Source: Streptomyces lydicus
Lineage (GTDB): Bacteria; Actinomycetota; Actinomycetes; Streptomycetales; Streptomycetaceae
DNA length: 64,000 bases
NCBI RefSeq assembly: GCF_001729485.1
Contig: NZ_CP017157.1
Coordinates: 1,736,001-1,800,000, forward strand
Reading direction: 5' to 3'
Shown piece by piece: positions 53,063 to 61,814 of the stretch. The notes beneath the pieces are model-generated. The model was not told the DNA's origin. It saw only the letters and a list, made by a program, of their open reading frames with translations, and searched no databases. A program made the translations under genes and the position numbers. The stretch's first letter is position 1. Every line of letters starts with the position of its first letter.

Positions 53063-53230
53063 CTAGGCGCCCTGCGGCTGCTTGTCACGGCGGTGCCGGC
53101 CGTGCGCGGCGGAGTCGGACTCCTCCGCGGCAGCCGGGCCACGGTGCCTGCCGGAGCTTGCGGCCTCGGCGGCCTGGGCGGATGCCTCCTGAGGGCGCGC
53201 CTGGGTCGTGTCGGTTCGGGCTTCGGACAT
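53063..53230 (-). CDS. Small acidic/basic 55-aa protein with two GRHR motifs
   Basis: This 55-aa protein reads MSEARTDTTQARPQEASAQA at its start, then two GRHR motifs (GRHRGP and GRHRRDKQP) separated by an acidic AAAEESDSAAH segment. It ends KQPQGA. It is hydrophilic and probably disordered, without a signal or membrane helix. I recall similar short proteins in other streptomycetes, but they have no known function. GGAG lies 11 bp before ATG 53230. It is followed by the 23-bp stem terminator. Confidence 0.7.
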   Translation of the reverse strand: MSEARTDTTQARPQEASAQAAEAASSGRHRGPAAAEESDSAAHGRHRRDKQPQGA

Positions 53231-53392
53231 GAAAAGAGTCACTCCGTCAGATCGCTTACAGCTTTACGCGTCAGGACCTCGCCCGACGGCCGCCAAGGCT
53301 GACCCGAGCGGCACTGGATCGGTGGCCGGTCAACCGGCTGCGCAGCCCCCACCCGAAAGTCTAACGGGGTCGAAAATCACGCTCCACCGGGT

Positions 53393-54724
53393 CTACCGGG
53401 CCGCCAGAGGCGCCTGCTGCAGGGGCACTGGCCTGCACATTCGAGGATGCGCGGAGGCGCGGCGCGGTTCCGTCGCGGCGGCCTTCGGATGTGCAGATGG
53501 TGTGGAGCGGTTGTCGATTTCCCCTGTATCCGGGACAATCCCCCCGCCGTGCGGGGTGCCTGCCCGGGAGGGACCGCCGCCCGGCCGCCCGGCCGCCCCC
53601 GTCGGCTCCGCGCGCCCGGCCGCCCCCGCCGGCTCCCGACGCCCCGCCGGGCCCGTCGGCCCTGCCGGCTCCCTGCGCGCCACCGGTGCCACCGGTGCCA
53701 GCGGTATGGCCATCCGTGCCACGCCGCACGGCTCCGCGTCCGTCGCGTACGGCAGCAGCAGGGTGCCGCCCGCCGTCCACAGGCCGGCGCCCGCGAGCCA
53801 CCCGGCCGGGGCGGGCAGCTGCCGCAGTCCCCGCCCGGAGGGGCGCCAGACGCCCAGCCAGGTGCCGTGCGCCGCGTCCACCCGGAACGCCACCGCACAG
53901 CTCTCCGGGGCGAGCAGCTGGCCCGGCTGGACGGCGAACGGGGTCAGGGCGACGGGGTTCCCGGCGGCGAGGCCGGCCGGCCGCAGGCAGTCCGGGAAGC
54001 GCACCGGCAGGCTGCTCCCCAGGACGCCCCAGCCGAGCCGGTCGTGCCCGGGGGCGTCGGACCGGACCAGTAGCAGCCCGCTGTCCGGGTCGGCGAGCAG
54101 CAGCCGGTCGTTGCTCTCCGCGGTGATCTGGAGCAGCGGACCGGTCTCGCCGCCCCGCTCCAGGTCGACCACCACCGTCTTCGTCCGGCCGTCCAACTCC
54201 CGGTCCAGCGCGAGCAGTCGGCCGCCGCGGTCCAGCCAGGCGCCGCCCGTGCAGCGGCCCGGGACCTCGGCGATCCGCTCGGGCCCGTCCGCGCCGCCGT
54301 GCACCAGCCACAGGCCGGTGCGCTGCTCCCCGGGTGCCAGCGCGTAGCCGAGTCCGCCGCCGGGGGCGGGCGGCAGCAGGGTCAGTTCGGGCACCGCGAC
54401 GGTGCCCAGCAGGAGTTCGCCGGTCCCGGGGCCCGTCGGGTAGAGCAGGGAGAGGGTGAAGCGGTCGGCGACCCGGCGCAGGATCAGGACCCGGCCGTCC
54501 GTGAGGGGCAGCAGTTCGCTGTCCGGCTCCTCGGGCTGGCTGCCCGGCAGCGGTACGGCGTACGGCTCGGGTCCGCCCAGCGTCCAGCGCTCCGGGAACC
54601 GGCTCCCGGCGGCGTCGTGGTGCCGGGCGAGCCGGGCGGCGTACGAGCCGTCGGCGGCGATCGTCAGCGCCGTGCGGCGCGGGCCGCCCGGCGCCGCGGT
54701 GTCCTCGTGGGCACACATCGTCAT
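53393..54724 (-). CDS. Beta-propeller-like protein, unknown function
   Basis: This 443-aa protein has no signal peptide and is made of short beta-rich segments with repeated Leu-rich strands ending in Asp/Arg/Gly turns (RLLALDRELDGRTKTVVVDLERGGET, RLLLADPDSGLLLVRSD, GTWLGVWRPSGRG). This suggests a beta-propeller. It ends with about 90 residues rich in Ala/Pro/Gly/Arg. No catalytic motif is visible. ATG 54724 is preceded by GGAGGTGA, a near-perfect ribosome-binding site. A TTGATC-N18-TAGCTT promoter lies upstream. Confidence 0.72.
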   Translation of the reverse strand: MTMCAHEDTAAPGGPRRTALTIAADGSYAARLARHHDAAGSRFPERWTLGGPEPYAVPLPGSQPEEPDSELLPLTDGRVLILRRVADRFTLSLLYPTGPGTGELLLGTVAVPELTLLPPAPGGGLGYALAPGEQRTGLWLVHGGADGPERIAEVPGRCTGGAWLDRGGRLLALDRELDGRTKTVVVDLERGGETGPLLQITAESNDRLLLADPDSGLLLVRSDAPGHDRLGWGVLGSSLPVRFPDCLRPAGLAAGNPVALTPFAVQPGQLLAPESCAVAFRVDAAHGTWLGVWRPSGRGLRQLPAPAGWLAGAGLWTAGGTLLLPYATDAEPCGVARMAIPLAPVAPVARREPAGPTGPAGRREPAGAAGRAEPTGAAGRPGGGPSRAGTPHGGGIVPDTGEIDNRSTPSAHPKAAATEPRRASAHPRMCRPVPLQQAPLAAR

Positions 54725-54749
54725 CGCGTGGTCACCTCCAGTTGGCACG

Positions 54750-54779
54750 AAGCTAGTTTTCGTACTTCCGGCCGATCAA
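54750..54779 (-). promoter_or_regulatory. Probable promoter of the propeller-like gene
   Basis: On the minus strand TTGATC (54774-54779) and TAGCTT (54750-54755) are 18 bp apart, 26 bp before the start codon. Confidence 0.55.
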
Positions 54780-55035
54780 CGCGAGTTGCCGCACTTCACG
54801 CATAAGGGTGGCGAAGGCGCGGTTCCCCGGTGGCGGGTGGGGTGGCTGTGATGCGACCTTCAACGGTGGGCGGAGGTGACCCGGGTGACTTCGCCGGGGT
54901 AACCGCGGGGACGGCTCCGCGGCCGACCGCGCGCCGGTCGATCCGCGGGGCTTCCACGCCCCGGCGGGCCGGGGGAGCGGCCCACCCCGCCCGGGACCCC
55001 GCGCCCCGTCACACCTGGGGGGTAACCTTCCCTCC
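54780..55035. other. Intergenic region before the Nif3 gene
   Basis: The remainder of the 311-bp gap between the propeller-like gene and the Nif3 gene shows no convincing gene. TAACCT at 55023-55028, 7 bp before the GTG, is the likely -10 hexamer of the Nif3 gene. Confidence 0.5.
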
Positions 55036-55911
55036 GTGCCCGTACTGTCTGAAGTCCTCACCGCGCTGGACGCCCTCTGGCCCCCCGAGCGGGCCGAAGG
55101 GTGGGATGCCGTCGGGACGGTCTGCGGCGACCCCGATGCCGAGGTCCGCCGTGTGCTGTTCGCCGTCGACCCGGTCCAGGAGATCGTCGACGAAGCGGTG
55201 CAGCTCGGCGCCGATCTCCTCGTCACCCACCACCCGCTCTATCTGCGCGGTACGACGACGGTCGCGGCCTCGACCTTCAAGGGTCGGGTCGTGCACACCC
55301 TCATCAAGCACGACATCGCCCTGCACGTCGCGCACACCAACGCCGACACCGCCGACCCCGGCGTCTCCGACGCCCTGGCGGGCGCCCTGGACCTGCGGAT
55401 CCTCGGCCCGTTGGTGCCGGACCCGAGCGACCCGGAGGGCCGTCGCGGCCTCGGCCGGATCTGCGAGCTGCCGCACCCGATGACGCTCGCCGAGTTCGCG
55501 TCGTACGCCGCGGCCCGCCTGCCCGCCACCGCGCAGGGCATCCGTGCGGCCGGCGACCCGGAGCGGGAGATCCGCACCGTCGCGGTCTCCGGAGGCTCCG
55601 GCGACAGCCTCTTCGACGACGTGCGGGCCGCCGGTGCGGATGCCTTCCTCACCGCCGACCTGCGCCACCACCCGGCCTCCGAGGCCACCCAGCACACCGG
55701 TGGCAGCCCGTTGGCGCTGCTCGACGCCGCCCACTGGGCGACCGAATGGCCGTGGTGCGAACAGGCCGCGGCCCAGCTGGACGCGGTCTCCGACCGGCAC
55801 GGCTGGGGACTGCGCACGCACGTCTCCCGTACGGTCACCGACCCCTGGACCGCCCACGCGGCGTCCACCCCCCTCTTCACCCCGACGCACACCACAGGAG
55901 CCCCCCGCTGA
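55036..55911 (+). CDS. Nif3-like dinuclear metal centre protein
   Basis: This 291-aa member of the Nif3/YbgI family carries metal-binding residues in LLVTHHPLYLRG, in VAHTNADTA and near the C-terminus in ADLRHHPASEATQHTGG. Such proteins form hexameric rings with two metal ions per subunit and may act as GTP cyclohydrolase I-like or phosphatase-like enzymes; the exact function is unsettled. GTG 55036 is likely the first base of a leaderless mRNA (TAACCT 7 bp upstream). Its stop overlaps the next start. It is first in an operon with a zinc-ribbon protein and the RNase H/phosphatase. Confidence 0.88.
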   Translation: MPVLSEVLTALDALWPPERAEGWDAVGTVCGDPDAEVRRVLFAVDPVQEIVDEAVQLGADLLVTHHPLYLRGTTTVAASTFKGRVVHTLIKHDIALHVAHTNADTADPGVSDALAGALDLRILGPLVPDPSDPEGRRGLGRICELPHPMTLAEFASYAAARLPATAQGIRAAGDPEREIRTVAVSGGSGDSLFDDVRAAGADAFLTADLRHHPASEATQHTGGSPLALLDAAHWATEWPWCEQAAAQLDAVSDRHGWGLRTHVSRTVTDPWTAHAASTPLFTPTHTTGAPR

Positions 55912-56651
55912 ACGCCGCGCCCGCCGACCAGATCCGCCTTCTCGACGTCCAGGCACTCGACGTCCGGCTCACCCAGCTCGCGCACCGGCGCAACAACCTC
56001 CCGGAGCTGGCCGAGCTGCAGACCCTGGAGGCCGACCTCACCCAGCAGCGCGACCTGCTCGTCGCTGCGCAGACCGAGGAGAGCGACACCTCCCGCGAGC
56101 AGACCAAGGCCGAGCAGGACGTGGACCAGGTGCGCCAGCGCGCCGCCCGCGACCAGAAGCGCCTCGACTCCGGCGCCGTCACCTCCCCCAAGGACCTGGA
56201 GAACCTCCAGCACGAGATCGCCTCGCTGGCCAAGCGCCAGGGTGATCTGGAGGACGTCGTCCTGGAGGTCATGGAGCGTCGCGAGAGCGCCCAGGAGCGG
56301 GTCGCCGAGCTGACCGCCCGGGTGGAGGCCATCCAGGCCAAGGTCGACGACGCCGTCGCCCGCCGCAACGCCGCCACCAGCGAGATCGACGCCGAGGTCG
56401 GCACGGTCACCAAGGAGCGCGAGCTGACCGTCGGCGACATCCCGGCGGACCTGCTGAAGCTCTACGACCGCATCCGCGCCAAGGAGGGCGGCGTCGGCGC
56501 GGCCCGCCTCTACCAGCGTCGCTGCGAGGGCTGCCGCCTGGAGCTGAACATCACCGAGGTCAACGACGTCCGGGCGGCCGCCGCCGACGCCGTCGTACGG
56601 TGCGAGAACTGCGGCCGGATCCTGGTCCGGACGCCCGACTCGGGCCTGTAG
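55908..56651 (+). CDS. Coiled-coil zinc-ribbon protein (CTG start)
   Basis: This 247-aa protein has a long antiparallel coiled coil (from about residue 10 to 190, with DQVRQRAARDQKRLDSGAV at the hairpin) and a C-terminal C4 zinc ribbon (CEGC and CENC). It belongs to the CT398/C4-type zinc ribbon (DUF164) family, proposed to bind nucleic acid or act in transcription/RNA turnover. No ATG, GTG or TTG occurs near the family's N-terminus (NAAPADQIRLLDVQ). Instead CTG 55908, 7 bp after AGGAG, overlaps the Nif3 stop (CTGA) and is the best start. It lies 3 bp before the RNase H gene. Confidence 0.85.
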   Translation: MNAAPADQIRLLDVQALDVRLTQLAHRRNNLPELAELQTLEADLTQQRDLLVAAQTEESDTSREQTKAEQDVDQVRQRAARDQKRLDSGAVTSPKDLENLQHEIASLAKRQGDLEDVVLEVMERRESAQERVAELTARVEAIQAKVDDAVARRNAATSEIDAEVGTVTKERELTVGDIPADLLKLYDRIRAKEGGVGAARLYQRRCEGCRLELNITEVNDVRAAAADAVVRCENCGRILVRTPDSGL

Positions 56652-56654
56652 GCC

Positions 56655-57848
56655 GTGCCGCGCACGCTGATCGTCGAGGCGGACGGCGGGTCCCGGGGCA
56701 ACCCGGGGCCGGCCGGCTACGGCGCGGTCGTCCTCGACCCGGAGACGGGTGAGGCACTGGCCGAGGCCGCCGAGTTCCTCGGCACCGCGACCAACAACGT
56801 CGCGGAGTACAAGGGCCTGGTGGCCGGCCTGCGTGCGGCGCGCGCGCTCGATCCGGAGGCGCGCATCCAGGTGCGCATGGACTCCAAGCTGGTCGTCGAG
56901 CAGATGTCCGGGCGCTGGCAGATCAAGCACCCGGACATGAAGCCGCTGGCCGCCGAGGCCCGCGCGGTCTTCCCGCCCGGGCAGGTCAGCTACGAGTGGA
57001 TCCCGCGGGCGCAGAACAAGCACGCCGACCGGCTCGCCAACGAGGCGATGGACGCCGGCAGGGACGGCAAGCAGTGGGAGCCGCGGAACTCCCGGGCGGC
57101 GCTCGACACGGCCGCCGCACCGGCCCGCAGCGCCGCCGCCCGGGCCGCCGACGAGGCCGCGGAGGCAGCCGAGGCGCCCGAGGTGGCCGAGGCGCCGGCC
57201 CCCGGCTGGGGCGCGCCCGACCTCGGTGCGCCGGCGACCTTCGTCCTGCTGCGGCACGGCGAGACCGCGCTGACGGCCCAGAAGCGGTTCTCCGGCAGCG
57301 GCGGCACCGACCCCGAACTCTCGCCCGCCGGCCGGCGCCAGGCCGAGGCGGCCGGCGCCGCGCTCGCCGCCCGGGGCACGATCCAGGCCGTCGTCAGCTC
57401 ACCGCTGCGCCGCTGCCGGGAGACCGCCGAGGCGGTCGCGGCCCGGCTCGGTCTGGAGGTCCGCCTCGAAGAGGGCCTGCGCGAAACGGACTTCGGGGCC
57501 TGGGAGGGGCTGACCTTCGCCGAGGTGCGCGAACGCTTCCCCGACGACCTCGACGCCTGGCTCGCCTCGGCCGCGGTCGCGCCCACCGGGGGCGGCGAGT
57601 CCTTCGAAGCGGTCGCCCGCCGGGTCGCCGTCGCCCGCGACAAGCTCCTCGCCCGTCACACCGGCCGGACGGTGCTGGTGGTCACCCACGTCACGCCGAT
57701 CAAGACGCTGGTCCGGCTGGCGCTGGGCGCCCCGCCCGAGTCGCTGTTCCGGATGGAGCTGTCCGCGGCCTCGCTGTCCGCGGTCGCGTACTACGCGGAC
57801 GGCAACGCCTCACTGCGGCTGCTGAACGACACCTCGCACCTGCGCTGA
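56655..57848 (+). CDS. Bifunctional RNase H / phosphoglycerate-mutase-like phosphatase
   Basis: This 397-aa fusion has an N-terminal type I RNase H domain. Its acidic residues are in EADGGSRGNPG, NNVAEYKG and RMDSKL, with a fourth Asp near HADRLAN. An Ala/Glu linker (about residues 150-190) leads to a histidine phosphatase domain with LLRHGET, SSPLRRCRETAEA and VVTHVTPIK. The homologous mycobacterial protein Rv2228c has RNase H and alpha-ribazole phosphatase (CobC) activity. It cuts RNA in RNA-DNA hybrids and may complete cobalamin loop assembly. GTG 56655 starts 3 bp after the zinc-ribbon stop. Confidence 0.92.
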   Translation: MPRTLIVEADGGSRGNPGPAGYGAVVLDPETGEALAEAAEFLGTATNNVAEYKGLVAGLRAARALDPEARIQVRMDSKLVVEQMSGRWQIKHPDMKPLAAEARAVFPPGQVSYEWIPRAQNKHADRLANEAMDAGRDGKQWEPRNSRAALDTAAAPARSAAARAADEAAEAAEAPEVAEAPAPGWGAPDLGAPATFVLLRHGETALTAQKRFSGSGGTDPELSPAGRRQAEAAGAALAARGTIQAVVSSPLRRCRETAEAVAARLGLEVRLEEGLRETDFGAWEGLTFAEVRERFPDDLDAWLASAAVAPTGGGESFEAVARRVAVARDKLLARHTGRTVLVVTHVTPIKTLVRLALGAPPESLFRMELSAASLSAVAYYADGNASLRLLNDTSHLR

Positions 57849-57857
57849 GCGGGCGGA

Positions 57858-57880
57858 GCCCGGAGGGGGCCCCTCCGGGC
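57858..57880. terminator. Bidirectional hairpin terminator
   Basis: GCCCGGAGG (57858-57866) pairs with CCTCCGGGC (57872-57880) across a 5-nt loop between the convergent RNase H and aldolase genes. Confidence 0.65.
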
Positions 57881-57896
57881 CGGCGTCCACGTGCCG

Positions 57897-58562
57897 TCAG
57901 CTCCCCAGCGCCGCCGCCTCCTCGGCGAGCCGGCGCACCCGGTCCCAGTCCTTGGCGGCCAGCGCGTCGGCCGGCAGCATCCACGTCCCGCCCACGCAGG
58001 CCACGTTCGGCAGCGCCAGGTACGCGGGCGCGGACGCCAGGCCGATCCCGCCGGTCGGGCAGAAACGGGCCTGCGGCAGCGGCGCCGCCAGCGACTTCAG
58101 ATAGGCCGTGCCGCCCGCCGCCTCCGCCGGGAAGAACTTCAGCTCGGTGACGCCCTCGTCCAGCAGCGTCACCACCTCCGAGGCCGTCGAGACGCCCGGC
58201 AGGAACGGCAGGCCGCACACCCGCATCGCGCGCAGCAGCCGCGGTGACCAGCCGGGGCTCACCAGGAACCGCGCGCCGGCCGCACCGGCCGCGTCGACGT
58301 GCTCGGGGGTGAGGACGGTGCCCGCCCCGACCACCGCCTCCGGGACCTCCTCGGCGATCGCCCGGATCGCGGCCGGCGCGGCGGGCGTCCGCAGCGTCAC
58401 CTCGATCGCCGGCAGCCCGCCGGCGACCAGCGCCCGGGCGAGCGGTACGGCGTCGGCCGCGTCGTCCAGGACGACGACCGGGATGACGGGGGCGAGCCCG
58501 AGGACGGAGGGCTCGGCGGAAGCGGGCACGGGGGAGGAGGCGGCGCTAGTCACGCCGCCCAT
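57897..58562 (-). CDS. eda: KDPG / 2-keto-4-hydroxyglutarate aldolase
   Basis: This 221-aa class I aldolase has the catalytic Glu in AIEVTLRTP and the Schiff-base Lys in LKFFPAEAAGG. TGGIGLAS and FLPGVSTASEV are the phosphate- and substrate-binding loops. It cleaves 2-keto-3-deoxy-6-phosphogluconate into pyruvate and glyceraldehyde 3-phosphate, or 2-keto-4-hydroxyglutarate into pyruvate and glyoxylate. ATG 58562 is favoured; GTG 58553 is a close in-frame alternative. No edd gene is nearby. Confidence 0.93.
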   Translation of the reverse strand: MGGVTSAASSPVPASAEPSVLGLAPVIPVVVLDDAADAVPLARALVAGGLPAIEVTLRTPAAPAAIRAIAEEVPEAVVGAGTVLTPEHVDAAGAAGARFLVSPGWSPRLLRAMRVCGLPFLPGVSTASEVVTLLDEGVTELKFFPAEAAGGTAYLKSLAAPLPQARFCPTGGIGLASAPAYLALPNVACVGGTWMLPADALAAKDWDRVRRLAEEAAALGS

Positions 58563-58628
58563 CGTGCGCCCTCGTGCCACTCTGCGCAACGCCCGTTGCG
58601 CATGCTGCAACGCCCTCGTGGGGTCCCT

Positions 58629-59426
58629 CTACAGCTCGGTCACGATCACATCCAGCGCCCACGGCTTGCCGCCCTTCGCCGGGGCCTGTGCCTCCACCGC
58701 GTACCCCAGCCCGCGCAGCGCCTCCACCAGCTCCGCCGGACCCGCCGGTGTCAGTCCCGCCGACAGCAGGTCCCGCACCATCCGCCCCTTGGTCGCCTTG
58801 TTGAAGTGGCTGACCACCGACCGCTTCTCCACCCCGTCCACGATCTTCGACTGCAGCACCCGCACCGTCGCGGTCCGCCCGGCGACCTCGCCCTTCGGCT
58901 TCCACGCCGTGGCGTACGCCGCCGAGCGCAGGTCCAGCACCAGCCCGTCGCCGGCCGCCGCCGGCAGCACCTCCGCCATCGGCGCCCGCCAGTACGCGCC
59001 CAGCGCGCCGAGCCCGGGCAGCTTCACCCCCATCGAGCAGCGGTACGAGGGGATCCGGTCGCCGATCCGTACGGCGCCCCACAGGCCCGAGAAGACCAGC
59101 AGCGACCGCTCGGCGAGCGTGCGGGCCCCGGCGTCCAGGGAGGCCAGGCCGAGCGCGTCGTAGAGCACCCCGGTGTAGATCTCACCGGCCGGCCGGGTCG
59201 CGGCGGTCCGCAGCCCCGCGTTCTTGGCGATCTCGCCCCGGAGACCGTCGCTGAGCCCGAGCACCTCCTGGGCCTTGGTCCCGTCCGCCGCGCACAGCTC
59301 GACCAGCTCCTCCAGCACCGTCCGGCGCGCCGCGGTCAGCCCCGGCAGCGACAGCCCGCCGAGCTCCAGCGGCGCTCCGGCCCCTTCCGCGGCCTTCCCT
59401 TCGGACGGCGGCAACAGCACGAGCAC
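58629..59426 (-). CDS. yaaA: YaaA-family peroxide stress protein
   Basis: This 265-aa protein starts VLVLLPPSEGKAA and contains EIYTGVLYDAL, LVFSGLWGAVRIGDRIPSYRCSMG, LDLRSAAYATAW and SHFNKATKGRMVRDLL, the YaaA (DUF328) pattern. The E. coli protein binds DNA and limits iron-dependent peroxide damage. GTG 59426 follows AAGGAG at ideal spacing; the frame is open further upstream, but that extension contains the repeat region 59523-59628 and is not conserved. It is divergent from the RNB nuclease gene. Confidence 0.9.
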   Translation of the reverse strand: MLVLLPPSEGKAAEGAGAPLELGGLSLPGLTAARRTVLEELVELCAADGTKAQEVLGLSDGLRGEIAKNAGLRTAATRPAGEIYTGVLYDALGLASLDAGARTLAERSLLVFSGLWGAVRIGDRIPSYRCSMGVKLPGLGALGAYWRAPMAEVLPAAAGDGLVLDLRSAAYATAWKPKGEVAGRTATVRVLQSKIVDGVEKRSVVSHFNKATKGRMVRDLLSAGLTPAGPAELVEALRGLGYAVEAQAPAKGGKPWALDVIVTEL

Positions 59427-59522
59427 GGTGTTCTCCTTCACGGCGGTACGGGCGGGGATGCGGCCCCGCAAAAGCGTATGACCTCGGCCGGCCCCCCGTG
59501 GCCCCTGCCCGGCCCCCGGACC

Positions 59523-59628
59523 CCACCCACCGAGCCGTGGGCGCCGGGGGCGCCGCGCAACCCCCACCCACCGAGCCGTAGGCGCCCGGGGCGCTGCTTG
59601 ACCGCCCACCCGCCGAGCCGTAGGCGCC
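59523..59628. repeat. Three copies of a 23-bp GC-rich unit with a 41-42-bp period
   Basis: The unit CCACCCACCGAGCCGTRGGC plus GCC occurs at 59523-59545, 59564-59586 and 59606-59628, with one or two substitutions. It lies between the divergent YaaA and RNB genes, ending 22 bp before the RNB ATG. Confidence 0.75.
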
Positions 59629-59650
59629 AACCGGTCATACGCTCGGTTTC

Positions 59651-61135
59651 ATGCCCCGTCTCCATATGCATGTGACCGACGCAGCCGATGCCCCGCTGCG
59701 TGCCGCGCTGCATGAGCTGCGCGGCACGCTGGAGATCCCGCACCACTTCCCGCCCACGGCGCAGGCCGAGGCGGAGAGCGCCGCGCGCGCCCCGCGGATC
59801 CCGGCCGCCGGTGGCGCGGTGTCGACCGAGCACACCCTGGAGGACGCCACCGACCTCCCCCTCTTCACCATCGACCCGCCCGGGGCGCTGGACCTCGACC
59901 AGGCGCTCTTCCTGTCGCGGCGCCCCGGGGGCGGCTACCGCGTCCACTACGCCATCGCCGACATCGCCTCCTTCGTGACGCCCGGCGGCGCGCTGGACGC
60001 CGAGGCGCACCACCGCGTGACGACGCTCTACTTCCCCGACGAGCGGGTCCCGCTGCACCCGTCCGTGCTGAGCGAGGGCGCCGCGAGCCTGCTGCCCGAC
60101 CGGGACCGCCCGGCCGTCCTGTGGCAGCTCGACCTCGACGCGGAGGGCGCCCTGACCAGCACCTCCGTGCGCCGCGCCCTGGTCCGCTCGCGCGCCAAGC
60201 TCGACTACGCGGGCGTGCAGCGGGTCCTCGACGACGACACGGCCGAGGAGCCGCTGGCCCTGCTCCGCGAGATCGGGCTGCTGCGCGAGGAGCAGGAGGT
60301 CGCCCGGGGCGCGATCTCGCTCCAGGTCCCCGAGCAGGAGATCGTCGAGCGCGACGGCCGCTACACCCTCGCCTACCGCGCCCCGCTCCCGGCCTACGGC
60401 TGGAACGCGCAGATCTCCCTGCTCACCGGCATGGCCGCGGCGGAGCTGATGCTGGCCTCCGGCACCGGCGTCCTGCGTACCCTGCCGTCCGCCCCCGACG
60501 GCTCGGTCGCCCGGCTGCGGCTGACCGCCCGCGCCCTGGACATCGACTGGCCGCACCACACCTCGTACTCCGCGCTGATCCGCACCCTCGACCCGGACCG
60601 CGCCGACCACGCGGCGTTCCTGCAGGAGTGCACCGCCCTGCTGCGCGGCGCCGGCTACACCGTCTTCGACGGCAGCGCGCCACCACCCGCCGACGCGTTG
60701 CACGCCGCGGTCGCCGCGCCGTACACGCACGTCACCGCGCCGCTGCGGCGGCTCGTGGACCGCTACACCTCCGAGCTGTGCCTGGCCGCCTCGGCGGGCG
60801 CGGCGCCGCCCGCCTGGGTCCGCCGGGCCCTGCCGGCCCTGCCCCGCGAGATGGAGGCCGGCACCCAGCGCGCCAACCAGGTCGAGCGGGCCTGCGTCGA
60901 CCTCGTCGAGGCGGCGCTGCTGCGCGACCGGGTCGGTGAGACCTTCGAGGCCCTGGTCGTCGACATCCAGGACAAGGACCCCACCCACGGGACCGTCCAC
61001 CTCCACGACCCGGCCGTCATCGGGCCGGTCGAGACCGCTCCGGAGGGCCCCGCGCTGCCCCTGGGCCACCACATCCAGGTCCGCCTCGCCGAGGCCGAGC
61101 CGGGCCGCGCCGCGGTCCGCTTCACCCCGGCCTGA
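59651..61135 (+). CDS. RNB-domain exoribonuclease
   Basis: This 494-aa nuclease has the RNB catalytic motif as FTIDPPGALDLDQALF: three of the four metal-binding Asp residues are present and the fourth is Gln, as in many actinobacterial RNB proteins. It also contains FPDERVPLHPSVLSE, YTHVTAPLRRLVDRYTSE and a short C-terminal S1-like beta part. It lacks the cold-shock domains of RNase II/R, so it is a short form. It should degrade single-stranded RNA from the 3' end. TACGCT (59638-59643) 7 bp before the ATG suggests a leaderless mRNA. It overlaps the convergent membrane protein gene by 14 bp. Confidence 0.9.
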   Translation: MPRLHMHVTDAADAPLRAALHELRGTLEIPHHFPPTAQAEAESAARAPRIPAAGGAVSTEHTLEDATDLPLFTIDPPGALDLDQALFLSRRPGGGYRVHYAIADIASFVTPGGALDAEAHHRVTTLYFPDERVPLHPSVLSEGAASLLPDRDRPAVLWQLDLDAEGALTSTSVRRALVRSRAKLDYAGVQRVLDDDTAEEPLALLREIGLLREEQEVARGAISLQVPEQEIVERDGRYTLAYRAPLPAYGWNAQISLLTGMAAAELMLASGTGVLRTLPSAPDGSVARLRLTARALDIDWPHHTSYSALIRTLDPDRADHAAFLQECTALLRGAGYTVFDGSAPPPADALHAAVAAPYTHVTAPLRRLVDRYTSELCLAASAGAAPPAWVRRALPALPREMEAGTQRANQVERACVDLVEAALLRDRVGETFEALVVDIQDKDPTHGTVHLHDPAVIGPVETAPEGPALPLGHHIQVRLAEAEPGRAAVRFTPA

Positions 61136-61814
61136 CCACGCCTCGCCCGGGGCCCTCCGACACCGTCCGCTCCCGCTCCCCTTCCCCTTCCCCCTCCTGC
61201 TCCCGCTCCCGCATCCGGGCCCGTACGGCGGCCACCGCGCCCCGCGCGTCATCGGCGTGGAAGCGCACCGTACGCACCCGCTCGCACCGCCCCAGCAGCC
61301 GCACCACCTCGACCGGACCGGCCAGTTCGACGGTCACCGACGTCTGCCCGCCGACCGCCAGCTCCGCCACCCCGCCCGTGTCCGCACCCCGCCCTTTCGC
61401 CTGCTCCCTGGTGAACCGCAGGTCGTAGCGGACGGAGACGATCCGCTCCACCGGTATCCGCACCTCCGTCCGGCCCCCCTCCCGCAGCCGCAACTCGTCC
61501 GCGCCCAGCACATGCGGCCGGGTGACCGCCACCGCCTGGAAGCCCAGCACCATCAGCACCGCGTAGACGTCGACGAGGAGCAGCACCGTCCGCGCCACCG
61601 GAAGCCCGCCGAGCAGCACATGCAGCCCCACCGTCTCCACCGCGCACACGAACGCCAGCCCGTACACCAGCGCCGCCTGCGCCGCCGCGTACGGCAGGGC
61701 CCGCTCGCCCGGCGCCGTCCCGTCCCGCCGCCGCGTCACCCACCGCGCCAGGCTCGCCATCCACCGGCCCTCGTGCACCGCCAGCCGGCGCAGCGCCCCG
61801 CCCCCGCGGCTCAC
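61122..61814 (-). CDS. Membrane protein with PH-like domain, unknown function
   Basis: This 230-aa protein has two membrane helices (AAAQAALVYGLAFVCAVETVGLHVLL and VARTVLLLVDVYAVLMVLGFQAVAV) and a beta-rich cytoplasmic C-terminal part (GADELRLREGGRTEVRIPVERIVSVRYDLRF) that resembles bacterial PH domains. An acidic/Arg tail (REREQEGEGEGERERTV) ends it. GTG 61814 overlaps the MerR stop (GTGA), so it is co-translated with the regulator. The stop lies inside the convergent RNB gene. Confidence 0.75.
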   Translation of the reverse strand: MSRGGGALRRLAVHEGRWMASLARWVTRRRDGTAPGERALPYAAAQAALVYGLAFVCAVETVGLHVLLGGLPVARTVLLLVDVYAVLMVLGFQAVAVTRPHVLGADELRLREGGRTEVRIPVERIVSVRYDLRFTREQAKGRGADTGGVAELAVGGQTSVTVELAGPVEVVRLLGRCERVRTVRFHADDARGAVAAVRARMREREQEGEGEGERERTVSEGPGRGVVRPG

